From positions 493,709 through 557,708 of the forward strand of contig DDVS01000004.1 of assembly GCA_002345565.1 (NCBI GenBank): a stretch of 64,000 nucleotides of DNA, written 5' to 3'. The stretch comes from Flavobacteriales bacterium UBA2306 (GTDB lineage Bacteria; Bacteroidota; Bacteroidia; Flavobacteriales; Weeksellaceae). The position numbers and the translations under genes were made by a program. Under the pieces are notes generated by a model that saw only the letters and a list, made by a program, of their open reading frames with translations, had not been told where the DNA came from and made no database searches. This document shows positions 7,778 through 16,689 of this stretch, in pieces; the first letter of the stretch is position 1, and each line of letters starts with the position of its first letter.

Positions 7778-9804
7778 TGCAGGACAAAAAGCAAAAACAA
7801 ATCTTATTGGTAGGAAATCCCAATGTCGGGAAATCTACACTTTTCAATATCCTTTGTAACAGAAAACAAAAAACGGGAAATTATGCTGGGGTAACTGTTG
7901 CCAGCCATTCCGGGAATTATATTTACAAAAACGAGGGAGTCGAAGTTATCGATTTGCCTGGTTCTTACAGTATCTATCCAACTTCGGAAGATGAAGCTAT
8001 CTTTTCTCGCTATCTAATTCAGGAAGATTATTCTGGTGTTGTTTATATTGCCGATGCAATTAATATGAGAAGAAGCTTGCTTCTTTTTCAGCAGATTATG
8101 GATTTGGGAATTCCTGTGATTTTGGTTGTCAATCAAGTGGATGAAGCCGAAAAGCGGGGAATCAAAATTGATATTTCCAAACTTTCACAGATTCTGAATA
8201 TTCCGGTTTTTGAAACCAATGCAAAACAAAACCTTGGAATAGAAACAGTCCGTGAAGCGGTTTTTAATAATGAATTTAAAATTTCCGAAACCAATTCTTT
8301 CGAAATTCCATTAGAACAAAAATCTTTGGTTTATAAAGTTTCATCCAATACTTCAGAAAAAAATCTTTACAAAATCTGGACACTTTTAGCCGCAGATACT
8401 TATCTCGGAAAAATTGAAAACATCCACGAGATTATTACTCAGGAAGATTCAAAATGCAGTGTTCCAAAACGTTTACAAATCACAGAAACTGTAAGACGTT
8501 ATCAAAATATTGATAAAATCACTTCCGAAATAACGGAGAAAAAACCTCAATTAAAAGAATTATTGACTGAGAAATTAGATAAAGTTTTGGTTCACAAATT
8601 CTGGGGTTATATCGTTTTCTTATTTATTTTATTAATGATTTTCCAAGGCGTTTTCTTCCTAGCAGAATATCCAATGACTTGGATTGAAGATTTTTTCACT
8701 TGGTTATCAGAGTTTTCAGGAGAGCACCTTCCGGAAGGGCCAATCAATTCTTTGGTTTCCAGCGGAATTATTCCGGGAATTGGTGGGATTTTGGTTTTTG
8801 CACCACAGATTGGGATTCTTTTGTACTTTCTTTATCTTTTGGAAGATTCTGGATATATGGCGAGAGTTGTTTTCCTGATGGACAGAATGCTGAGACCTTT
8901 CGGTTTGAATGGAAAAAGTATTGTTCCATTGGTTTCCGGAACAGCTTGCGCAATTCCTGCGATTATGTCCACCAGAAACATCGAAAACGTAAAAGAAAGA
9001 TTAATTACCATTCTTGTAACGCCTTTTATGACGTGTTCTGCAAGACTACCAATTTACAGTATTATTATTGGATTGATTATCCCTGATGAAAGTTTTTATG
9101 GTATCAAATACAGAGCAATTGCATTAATGATAATGTATCTGATAGGATTTTTGATGGCTTTATTTTCATCATTTATTTTGAAAAGCTTCATCAAAACCAA
9201 AATCAAGAGTTTCTTGGTAATGGATTTACCAACTTACAAAATGCCCTTGTTTCGCTATGATTTCAAATTGGTTTTAGGTAAAGTTTGGGAGTTTATTTCC
9301 GGTGCCGGAAAAGTGATTTTCACGGTTAGTATCATTCTTTGGGCTTTGAGTTATTTTGGTCCGCCACAACATAAAGATGAGATTTTAGCGACAGAATCTT
9401 CCCTTGACCATTCTTATCTTGGAAGAATCGGAAGAACGATGGAACCAGCAATTGCGCCACTCGGCTACGATTGGAAAATGGGAATCGGAATTTTGACAAG
9501 TTTTGCAGCGAGAGAAGTTTTCGTAGGAACATTATCAACTCTTTACAGTTTGGATGATGAAGCTCCGGAAGGAAAATTGATTGAGAAAATGAGATTGGAC
9601 GTTCATCCAAACGGTGACAAAGTTTTCAGTTTTGCGACTGGTGTTTCAATTTTACTTTTCTATGCTTTTGCAATGCAATGTATCTCCACGATTGCTGTGG
9701 TTTACAGAGAAACTAAGAGTTTGAAATGGACAATGTTGCAAACAATTTCGATGACAGTTTTGGCATACTTTTCGGCTTTGATTGTTTATCAGATTCTGAA
9801 ATAG
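7774..9804 (+). CDS. feoB: FeoB, ferrous iron transporter GTPase/permease
   Basis: 676 residues. The N-terminal G domain carries G1 GNPNVGKST (about 14-22), switch region TGNYAGVTVAS, G3 DLPG and G4 NQVD. A helical regulatory domain follows, then the membrane part with gate motifs GTACAIPAIMSTR and MTCSARLPIYS. It takes up Fe(II) across the inner membrane. It is slightly shorter than E. coli FeoB (773) but all core segments are present. It is the second gene of feoA-feoB-small Cys-rich protein. Confidence 0.95.
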   Translation: MMQDKKQKQILLVGNPNVGKSTLFNILCNRKQKTGNYAGVTVASHSGNYIYKNEGVEVIDLPGSYSIYPTSEDEAIFSRYLIQEDYSGVVYIADAINMRRSLLLFQQIMDLGIPVILVVNQVDEAEKRGIKIDISKLSQILNIPVFETNAKQNLGIETVREAVFNNEFKISETNSFEIPLEQKSLVYKVSSNTSEKNLYKIWTLLAADTYLGKIENIHEIITQEDSKCSVPKRLQITETVRRYQNIDKITSEITEKKPQLKELLTEKLDKVLVHKFWGYIVFLFILLMIFQGVFFLAEYPMTWIEDFFTWLSEFSGEHLPEGPINSLVSSGIIPGIGGILVFAPQIGILLYFLYLLEDSGYMARVVFLMDRMLRPFGLNGKSIVPLVSGTACAIPAIMSTRNIENVKERLITILVTPFMTCSARLPIYSIIIGLIIPDESFYGIKYRAIALMIMYLIGFLMALFSSFILKSFIKTKIKSFLVMDLPTYKMPLFRYDFKLVLGKVWEFISGAGKVIFTVSIILWALSYFGPPQHKDEILATESSLDHSYLGRIGRTMEPAIAPLGYDWKMGIGILTSFAAREVFVGTLSTLYSLDDEAPEGKLIEKMRLDVHPNGDKVFSFATGVSILLFYAFAMQCISTIAVVYRETKSLKWTMLQTISMTVLAYFSALIVYQILK

Positions 9805-9824
9805 ATTTTACAGATAGAAACATT

Positions 9825-9968
9825 ATGGATAATTCATTAACGATACAATATATCATTGCCGGACTTTTGGTTCTTGCAGCAGTTTATGCAATCTTCAGAA
9901 AATTAACAAAAGCATTTTCTAAAAAAGATAACGGGAAAAACTGTGGTCCGGATTGTGGTTGTTCTTAA
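9825..9968 (+). CDS. FeoB-associated Cys-rich membrane miniprotein
   Basis: 47 residues from the ATG at 9825; longer in-frame readings run into the end of feoB. It has one membrane helix (IIAGLLVLAAVYAIF), a basic stretch and a Cys-rich tail (NCGPDCGCS). This matches the FeoB-associated Cys-rich membrane protein family, which replaces FeoC in many anaerobes and Bacteroidetes and may handle iron or redox at the channel mouth. It lies 20 nt after feoB and before a strong terminator. Confidence 0.85.
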   Translation: MDNSLTIQYIIAGLLVLAAVYAIFRKLTKAFSKKDNGKNCGPDCGCS

Positions 9969-10040
9969 ATTCAATATGTAATTAATCGCAAACATTTTTT
10001 TAAAGAAAAAAGGAAAAAATTACGATTATTCTTAAAATCA

Positions 10041-10073
10041 AAAAGTGTTCACATCGAACACTTTTATTTTTTT
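10041..10073 (+). terminator. Terminator of the feo operon
   Basis: A perfect 10-bp stem AAAAGTGTTC (10041-10050)/GAACACTTTT (10056-10065) has a 5-nt loop and is followed by a T-rich tract. Confidence 0.9.
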
Positions 10074-10091
10074 ATAGAACTGAGATTATTG

Positions 10092-10099
10092 TATTTTTG
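10092..10099 (+). promoter_or_regulatory. -7 box TATTTTTG of glmM
   Basis: TATTTTTG lies 20 nt before the glmM ATG. The -33 region is a T tract without a clear TTTG at N19. Confidence 0.5.
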
Positions 10100-10119
10100 C
10101 CAAACCTTAAAATTAAAAA

Positions 10120-11502
10120 ATGTCATTAATAAAATCAATCTCCGGAATCCGAGGAACTATCGGTGGACGCGTCAATGATAACTTGACTCCGCTGGATGTG
10201 GTAAAATTTGCTTCGGCATTCGGAACTTGGCTTCAGAATAATAAAAATAAAAAAGATTTAAACTTAGTCATCGGAAGAGACGCGAGAATCTCTGGTCAAA
10301 TGGTTTCTTCTTTGGTAACCGCAACTCTTCAAGGTCTTGGAATCAACGTGATTGATTTAGGACTTTCAACTACTCCAACTGTCGAAATAATGGTTCCTGA
10401 ACTGAAAGCTGACGGAGGAATTATCCTAACCGCTTCTCACAATCCAAAACAATGGAACGCCTTAAAATTACTGAATGAAAAAGGCGAATTCATCACCGGA
10501 GAAAATGGTGTAGAAGTTTTGGCTTTGGCAGAAAGTGAAGATTTCAATTATGCTGAAGTAGATGATTTGGGAAAATACGAAACAAGAGATGATGCTTTTG
10601 ATATTCATATTCAGCAAGTTTTGGATTTGGAAATGGTTGATGCAGAAGCTATTAAATCTAAGAATTTCAAAGTGGTTTTGGATGCTGTTAATTCAACTGG
10701 AGGAATTGCCATTCCTCAACTTTTGGAGAGATTGGGCGTTGAAGTTGTGAAATTATATTGCGAACCAACCGGACATTTCCCCCACAACCCTGAACCTCTG
10801 AAAGAACATCTTGGCGACATCTGTGAATTGGTAAAAAAAGAAGGCGCTGACCTTGGAATCGTGGTTGACCCGGATGTTGACAGATTGGCTTTGATTGATG
10901 AAAAAGGCGAAATGTTTGGTGAAGAATACACTTTGGTCGCCGTTGCGGATTACCTTTTGAAAAATAAAAATGGTGTGGCAATCTCCAATCTTTCTTCCAG
11001 CCGAGCCTTGAGAGATGTTGCAAGAACTCACAATTCCAAATATTTTGCAAGTGCTGTCGGAGAAGTAAATGTCGTTAACTTAATGAAAGAAAAAAATGCT
11101 GTAATTGGTGGTGAAGGAAACGGTGGAATCATCTATCCGGACTCGCATTACGGAAGAGATTCTTTGGTTGGCGTGGCTTTGTTCTTGACACATTTAGCAA
11201 AAGAAAACAAAACGGTTTCTGAACTGAGAGCTACTTATCCAGCTTATTTTATGGGTAAAAAGAAAATTGAATTAACGCCGGAAATTGATGTTGATGCTTT
11301 GCTTGTAAAAGTTCAGGAAGAATATAAAAATGAAGAAACCTCAACCGTTGACGGTGTGAAAATCGATTTTGCTGAAAATTGGGTTCATTTGAGAAAATCT
11401 AACACAGAACCTATTATTAGGATTTACACCGAAGCTTTTTCACAACAAGAAGCAGACAAATTGGGCGATGATATGATTGAGAAAATCAGAAGTTTAATAT
11501 AA
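10120..11502 (+). CDS. glmM: Phosphoglucosamine mutase
   Basis: 460 residues. It converts glucosamine-6-phosphate to glucosamine-1-phosphate for UDP-GlcNAc, feeding peptidoglycan and LPS. The catalytic phosphoserine loop is TASHNP (Ser106). The metal loop is DPDVDR, the sugar-binding loop GEGNGG, and the C-terminal phosphate site RKSNTEPIIRIY. Bacteroidetes phosphohexomutases of this group are usually called GlmM; phosphomannomutase activity cannot be ruled out from sequence. A glycan cassette follows. Confidence 0.88.
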   Translation: MSLIKSISGIRGTIGGRVNDNLTPLDVVKFASAFGTWLQNNKNKKDLNLVIGRDARISGQMVSSLVTATLQGLGINVIDLGLSTTPTVEIMVPELKADGGIILTASHNPKQWNALKLLNEKGEFITGENGVEVLALAESEDFNYAEVDDLGKYETRDDAFDIHIQQVLDLEMVDAEAIKSKNFKVVLDAVNSTGGIAIPQLLERLGVEVVKLYCEPTGHFPHNPEPLKEHLGDICELVKKEGADLGIVVDPDVDRLALIDEKGEMFGEEYTLVAVADYLLKNKNGVAISNLSSSRALRDVARTHNSKYFASAVGEVNVVNLMKEKNAVIGGEGNGGIIYPDSHYGRDSLVGVALFLTHLAKENKTVSELRATYPAYFMGKKKIELTPEIDVDALLVKVQEEYKNEETSTVDGVKIDFAENWVHLRKSNTEPIIRIYTEAFSQQEADKLGDDMIEKIRSLI

Positions 11503-11559
11503 AAAAACGTAATTTTATATTTTAATAGTCATTTTGATGATAAAAAACATTACAATCTT

Positions 11560-12048
11560 ATGAAAATTGACGAATCCAGCATTGTAGAAACGAACGATTA
11601 TCGTGTCATCATCTATCCAGCTTCCAGACCTTTTACAGCAAAAGAAAGCAAGACGATTGCAGAGAAATTGTATGATTTTTTAGGCGGTTGGGCAGCGCAC
11701 GGTAAACCATTATCTTCATCTTTCAAAATTGAGAAAAACCAGTTTATCATTATTTGTGTAGATGAGGAAAAAGAAGCCGCTTCCGGCTGTAGTATTGATG
11801 CTTTGGGCAAAATTATGAGAGATTTAGATGCGGAATTTAATCTCGGATTATTTGATAGAATGAAGGCTAGTTTTGTAGAAAATGGCGAAGTCAAAACTTT
11901 GAAACTAGCAGATTTCAAAAATAAAATCAGAAGTGGCGAATTGTCAAAAGACATCGAGGTGTTTGATTTTTCTAAAAATACTTATCTAGACTTTCTGAGT
12001 CATTTTCTACAGCCTTTTGCAAGAAGTTGGGCAGCATCAATAGCTTAG
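11560..12048 (+). CDS. Conserved hypothetical protein (often labelled ABC transporter ATPase)
   Basis: 162 residues, soluble, no signal peptide. There is no Walker A, Walker B or ABC signature, so an ATPase name seen on relatives is not supported. Recognisable stretches include YPASRPFTAKES, WAAHGKPLSSSF and a C-terminal HFLQPFARSWAAS. It lies 57 nt after glmM and 39 nt before the glycosyltransferase and probably shares their transcript. Function unknown. Confidence 0.7.
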   Translation: MKIDESSIVETNDYRVIIYPASRPFTAKESKTIAEKLYDFLGGWAAHGKPLSSSFKIEKNQFIIICVDEEKEAASGCSIDALGKIMRDLDAEFNLGLFDRMKASFVENGEVKTLKLADFKNKIRSGELSKDIEVFDFSKNTYLDFLSHFLQPFARSWAASIA

Positions 12049-12087
12049 TTTTATAAAACAGAATTCATATAATTTCAAAAATCAATT

Positions 12088-13203
12088 TTGAAAATCCTTT
12101 TCCTATCTTCTTGGTTTCCAAACAAATTAGAACCTACGAATGGTAACTTCGTGCAACGCCACGCAGAAGCTGTTGCGACTTTACACGATGTGGAAATCCT
12201 GCACACCATCGGAGATTTTAACCAAAAAGAAACCTATATTTTTGATGATAAAGTAATCAATGGAATCAGGACTTTGATTATTTATTATAAGAATTCTAAG
12301 AATCCAATCCAGAATTTTTTGAGACGGATGAAAGCCTACAAAATGGGATTTATGAAAATGCAAAAACCCAATTTGGTTCATGCCAATGTGCTGCATAATA
12401 ATATGATTTTTGCGGTTTATCTCAAAAAGAAGTTTAAAATTCCGTTTGTGGTAACCGAACATTGGACAGCGCTACGGAAAATCAATCATCATCGGACATC
12501 TTCGGCAATAAAATGGATTGCGAAATATATTGGAAATCAAGCTTCTGCAATTTTGCCTGTAAGCCAGGATCTTGAAATCAGTCTTAAAGAATTGGGAATC
12601 CATACAGAGACCAAAGTGATCCCGAATGTGGTGGATACAAAACTGTTTGAGCCCAAAAGTACAGATTCGGAAGCGTTTAATTTCATCCATATTTCTAATC
12701 TGATTCCAAGGAAAAATGCAGATAAAATCCTGAATGTCGCTATCAAATTATTAAAAAAAGGCTACAATATAAAACTGAAAATTGGCGGAGACGGCGACAC
12801 AAAACCTCTTAGAAATTTGGTAGAAAAAGAACATCTGCAAGATAAAATCGAAGTTTTTGACACAATTCCTTCTACTGAGGTGGCACAAAAATTAAAAAAC
12901 TCGGACTGTTTTATTCTGTTGAGCGATGATGAAAACCAGCCTTGCGTCATTTCGGAATCGTTTGCTTCAGGAATTAAAGTGATTTCTACAAATGTTGGCG
13001 GAATTGCAGAGTTTTTTCCGGAAAATTTTGGTATTTTGCTCCATAATCCAGACGAAAATCTGTTGGAACAAGCCATGAAAAACCTAATGAATCAAGACAA
13101 AAAATGGAACAGACAAGCCATTGCCGGTTACGCTAAAGATATTTTCTCCAAAGAAAGTATTGCGCAACAGTTTACGGATGTTTATGAAAAAATCTTAATC
13201 TAG
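12088..13203 (+). CDS. Glycosyltransferase family 4
   Basis: 371 residues with the GT-B fold. The N-terminal acceptor domain begins KILFLSSWFPN; the C-terminal donor domain has NLIPRKNADKIL, GGDGDTKPLR and the GT4 E-x7-E region SESFASGIKVISTNVGGIAE. The start is TTG at 12088 because the conserved first strand begins at the next codon. It probably adds a sugar to a lipid-linked surface glycan. The next gene starts directly after its stop codon (TAG at 13201-13203, ATG at 13204), so they form an operon. Confidence 0.85.
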   Translation: MKILFLSSWFPNKLEPTNGNFVQRHAEAVATLHDVEILHTIGDFNQKETYIFDDKVINGIRTLIIYYKNSKNPIQNFLRRMKAYKMGFMKMQKPNLVHANVLHNNMIFAVYLKKKFKIPFVVTEHWTALRKINHHRTSSAIKWIAKYIGNQASAILPVSQDLEISLKELGIHTETKVIPNVVDTKLFEPKSTDSEAFNFIHISNLIPRKNADKILNVAIKLLKKGYNIKLKIGGDGDTKPLRNLVEKEHLQDKIEVFDTIPSTEVAQKLKNSDCFILLSDDENQPCVISESFASGIKVISTNVGGIAEFFPENFGILLHNPDENLLEQAMKNLMNQDKKWNRQAIAGYAKDIFSKESIAQQFTDVYEKILI

Positions 13204-14850
13204 ATGCAGGGTTTTAATATTCATATTTCTGCTAAAAACACGGCTACAAGTATCTTTTTCAAGAAAGATTACGATTCTTTTACATTGAAAAATGATGATC
13301 TGGAAATAACCATAGAAGGCATTATTCTGAATAAAAAACAATTATTACAAACGTCTGGACAATCAGATTTCACACCGCTTTTCTTAAGTCTTTATCAGAA
13401 TAAAAAAATAAGGTCAATCCAAGAATTCGATGGCGAATTCCGGGGTTATATTTGGGATAAAACGGAAAATAAAATCTTTGTTTTTACCAACCCTACTTCT
13501 ACGCAACGCGTTTTTTATACAAAACAAAACGGGCAAATTTTTATCGATTCTCATTTAGTGAGACTTAATCATTCACTCAAAAAAAATCAAATCAAAACCC
13601 GTCCGGATGTTAATAATCTTTACCAATTGTTAACCTTTGGGAATATGTTGGAAAATGAAACGCCCATTGCAGAGGTTTACAAAATTCTAGACGGCCATTA
13701 TATAGAGATCGATTTAAAGCATCTCTCGGTTAAAGAAGAAACCTATTTTGGTCTGGAGAATGTGGATTATTACAAATCTTCCAAAGCCCACGCGTTAAAG
13801 GATCTGGATTCTTTATTCTCTGAAAATATTCTTTGGGAATATGAGAAAGATGATGAATTAGCATCCAGACATTTTTCTTTTCTCAGTGGCGGTTTAGACA
13901 GCAGAATGGCTGTTTTGTATGCTGAAAAACTCGGTCAAAAACCAGATGAGGTATTTTGCTTCTCGCAGTCAGAATATCTGGATCATACGATTTCTGAAAA
14001 AATTGCCCGGGATTATAACATTCCTTATAGATTTCAATCTTTGGATGGCGGTCATTATTTAAAATATATCGATGAATTAACCACTTTGTCCGAAGGGTGT
14101 GGCTTGTTTACCGGTGGCGTGCATATTTATTATGCTTTAGAAAATCTGAAAAACAAAGATTTTAAACTGATTCATAGCGGATCTATTGGTGATGGGATTT
14201 TGGGAGGATTTAACACCGCTTCTTATCGCAAAAAACCAGGGGAATTCAAGATTGTCGTCAATCAAAAATTTCTCCCGAAAGTGAAAACCGATTTCGAAAA
14301 AATTTTGGAAAATTACCAGTCAGAAGAATTGTTCTACCTTAGGAATGTGGCTTACAACAGAACGGTTTTGGGGGCGCAGGTTATCCAGCAATATGCTTAT
14401 CAAACTTCGCCGTTTATGTCCAAAAAAATGCTGGAGTTTGCTATTAGTTTACCGGAAGATTGGAAAATCAATCAAAAATTCTATCTGGAATGGCTTAACC
14501 TATTTATGCCAAATGCCGCCCAATACCAATGGGAAAAAACAGGGATGAAGCCCAATGCTGTGTGGAAAAACACCATCGGGACAAAAGTGAAAAAAAGAAT
14601 TTCTAAAATCTGGAATACTAAAATCACTAATAATATCAATAAAACCAGTATGTATCCTTACGAGTTTTATTATTACAACTCTACGGAAATTCAGAATTAT
14701 TATACCGATTATTTTCAATCCAATCTTTGGCGTTTGGACCATTACCCGGAGCTGAAACAAGATGTGGAAGAAGTTTTTGCCGAAACAGGTTTTTATCAAA
14801 AAACACAAGCCGTTAATATTTTGGCTATATTTAAATTATTTTTTACATAG
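13204..14850 (+). CDS. Asparagine-synthetase-like protein with degenerate glutaminase domain
   Basis: 548 residues. The C-terminal ATP-pyrophosphatase domain has the SGGLDSR loop (228-234). The N-terminal half resembles a class II glutamine amidotransferase (FDGEFRGYIWD) but starts Met-Gln-Gly, without the catalytic Cys2 of AsnB. It may use ammonia or act as a different amide ligase. AsnB-like proteins in glycan clusters can amidate sugar acids, which fits its place between a GT4 and a flippase. The substrate is unknown. It shares one base with the next gene. Confidence 0.75.
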   Translation: MQGFNIHISAKNTATSIFFKKDYDSFTLKNDDLEITIEGIILNKKQLLQTSGQSDFTPLFLSLYQNKKIRSIQEFDGEFRGYIWDKTENKIFVFTNPTSTQRVFYTKQNGQIFIDSHLVRLNHSLKKNQIKTRPDVNNLYQLLTFGNMLENETPIAEVYKILDGHYIEIDLKHLSVKEETYFGLENVDYYKSSKAHALKDLDSLFSENILWEYEKDDELASRHFSFLSGGLDSRMAVLYAEKLGQKPDEVFCFSQSEYLDHTISEKIARDYNIPYRFQSLDGGHYLKYIDELTTLSEGCGLFTGGVHIYYALENLKNKDFKLIHSGSIGDGILGGFNTASYRKKPGEFKIVVNQKFLPKVKTDFEKILENYQSEELFYLRNVAYNRTVLGAQVIQQYAYQTSPFMSKKMLEFAISLPEDWKINQKFYLEWLNLFMPNAAQYQWEKTGMKPNAVWKNTIGTKVKKRISKIWNTKITNNINKTSMYPYEFYYYNSTEIQNYYTDYFQSNLWRLDHYPELKQDVEEVFAETGFYQKTQAVNILAIFKLFFT

Positions 14851-16094
14851 TGGGAAACCTGTCAGATTTTCTCAGAAATTTTTTTAAAAACAAGGGGCAT
14901 TTTGTCTTTGGATCTTTGTTGATTGCAAAAATTTGCGGGTTTCTGAGTTCTTTAATGATCATCAGATTATTACCCGAGAAAGATTTTGGATTGGTAAGCA
15001 TCGTGGCTTCTTTTTTCGCAGTATTTTTGGCATTCAGTGGGTTTGGCAGCCAGCAAATTCTGTTAAGATATGGTTCTATTATAAAAACTATGGAAGAAAA
15101 AAAAATACTGTCTTCTTATGTTTTCAAACAGGGTTTTTTTTATCAAGTCATTTTAAGTTCAGTTTTTCTATTATCTTCTATTTTTTATCTGGACAAATTT
15201 GATCATATTCTTTGTCTTTTTTTAGGATTTTCGGTAAGACTATTAGGGTATTTTTTCTATAATCATATTCAGTCACAACTTAGGGTAGAAGGCAAAAACC
15301 GTGAGTTTGCAAGACTTAATAATGTGGTCAATATTTCAGGATTGATTTTGACTTTGCTTTTGACTTATTATCTGGGATTAACGGGATATTTGATAGCCAT
15401 GGCAACGATGCCGTTTGTTTCCTTATTTTGGTTCAAAAATATAGATTTCAAAAATCAGAATAGCTTTAAGTTTTCCAAAAAAGAACTTTGGAGTTATGGA
15501 TTTTTTGCCGCTGGAACAGCAGTTCTGGGAGACGCATTATTTTCTTTGGATATACTTTTGACAGGTTTCCTTTTGAATGAATCGGCAGTAGCAGATTATA
15601 AAACAGCTATTTTAATTCCGTCCAATTTAACATTTATTGCCATAACATTTATGCAGAGCGATTTTCCGGATCTTGCAAAAAATCATTCCAATAAAGCCTA
15701 TTTAAAATATTATATTTCAAATTATTATAAGCTGTTTATTCCTTTTTGTGCTATTTTGTTTTTAGTGTTTTTCTTGTCAAATGATTTCATTGTCAAATTA
15801 TTATTTGGCGAAAAATATGTGGGGATAGAATCTTCTTTTAGCATTCTTACAGCCGCTTTTTTAATGAATATGCTCTTCCGTAATCTCTACGGCAATCTTC
15901 TTTCTGCAGTGGGTAAAATGGCTTATAATACCATTGTCTCTGCATCGGCCTTATTGATTTTGACGGTTTTATCATTTATTTTTGTTCCTAAATGGGGCAC
16001 TTTGGGAATGGCAATTGCCCAATCCGTAACTTTATTCACAACAGGATTATTGCTAATGTGCGGATTCTTATCTTATTACCGAAAATTGTCCTGA
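14850..16094 (+). CDS. Oligosaccharide flippase (Wzx/MOP-like)
   Basis: 414 residues, about 12 membrane helices, a polysaccharide-biosynthesis/flippase family protein of the MOP superfamily. It starts with GTG at 14850, overlapping the previous stop (TAGTG). The early FGSLLIAKICGFLSSLMIIR is typical of these flippases. It would move the lipid-linked glycan made with the GT4 enzyme across the inner membrane. No polymerase or ligase gene is nearby. Confidence 0.85.
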   Translation: MGNLSDFLRNFFKNKGHFVFGSLLIAKICGFLSSLMIIRLLPEKDFGLVSIVASFFAVFLAFSGFGSQQILLRYGSIIKTMEEKKILSSYVFKQGFFYQVILSSVFLLSSIFYLDKFDHILCLFLGFSVRLLGYFFYNHIQSQLRVEGKNREFARLNNVVNISGLILTLLLTYYLGLTGYLIAMATMPFVSLFWFKNIDFKNQNSFKFSKKELWSYGFFAAGTAVLGDALFSLDILLTGFLLNESAVADYKTAILIPSNLTFIAITFMQSDFPDLAKNHSNKAYLKYYISNYYKLFIPFCAILFLVFFLSNDFIVKLLFGEKYVGIESSFSILTAAFLMNMLFRNLYGNLLSAVGKMAYNTIVSASALLILTVLSFIFVPKWGTLGMAIAQSVTLFTTGLLLMCGFLSYYRKLS

Positions 16095-16102
16095 GTAATT
16101 TT

Positions 16103-16110
16103 TATCTTTG
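16103..16110 (+). promoter_or_regulatory. -7 box TATCTTTG before the lipoprotein gene
   Basis: TATCTTTG ends 5 nt before the ATG at 16116. As at 5708, this would give a very short leader, so the lipoprotein may have its own promoter. Confidence 0.45.
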
Positions 16111-16115
16111 TAACA

Positions 16116-16613
16116 ATGAAACTTAGATTATCCATCATTTTTTCTGCCACTATAATGCTTTTATCTTGTCGCCGAGACGAAGATGAGATCCAGATTATTG
16201 ATCAGGTTCTCAATCTTTACATGAAGAATTCTGCGGGCGAGGATTTGCTTAATACGAATCTGGACAATGCCTATTCTGTCACATTTTTAGATTTATTAAA
16301 TGAAGAATCTTTGGCTACCGTTTCCACTAGCTTGCTGAAAGATGCAGACACTATCAGATATATTGATTATGATGCAGGCGCTACAAGAGTGCTTACAGAT
16401 TCTGTAAGTCCACAGCAAAAAACTTATCAATCTCAAATGATTATCCGTCTTTCCAAAACGGTTGATGAAGAAACTGTTGTGGATGATGATACTATTAAAA
16501 TAGAATATAATTGGACGCCTTCATTATTCCAGTTATCAAAACTCTGGTATAATAAAGAGCTCAAATTCACAAAAGTTCAGGGACAACCCAACATTGTCAC
16601 AATCGTTAAATAA
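16116..16613 (+). CDS. Hypothetical lipoprotein
   Basis: 165 residues. A signal peptide ends in the lipobox LLSC (Cys at about 19), followed by acidic residues (RRDEDEIQ). The rest is predicted beta-rich with no family I recognise. It lies between the glycan cassette and serS, 21 nt after the flippase, and may be expressed from its own promoter (16103-16110). Probably attached to the periplasmic or outer-membrane leaflet. Confidence 0.7.
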   Translation: MKLRLSIIFSATIMLLSCRRDEDEIQIIDQVLNLYMKNSAGEDLLNTNLDNAYSVTFLDLLNEESLATVSTSLLKDADTIRYIDYDAGATRVLTDSVSPQQKTYQSQMIIRLSKTVDEETVVDDDTIKIEYNWTPSLFQLSKLWYNKELKFTKVQGQPNIVTIVK

Positions 16614-16689
16614 AATCCTTAAATTTGCAATCGTCGAGAATTAATATTTATTTTCTGATTATTAAATACTATCAACCAACAACCAAACT

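Noticed and set aside
11560..12048. ABC transporter ATPase
   Set aside because: No Walker A, Walker B or signature motif in the sequence.
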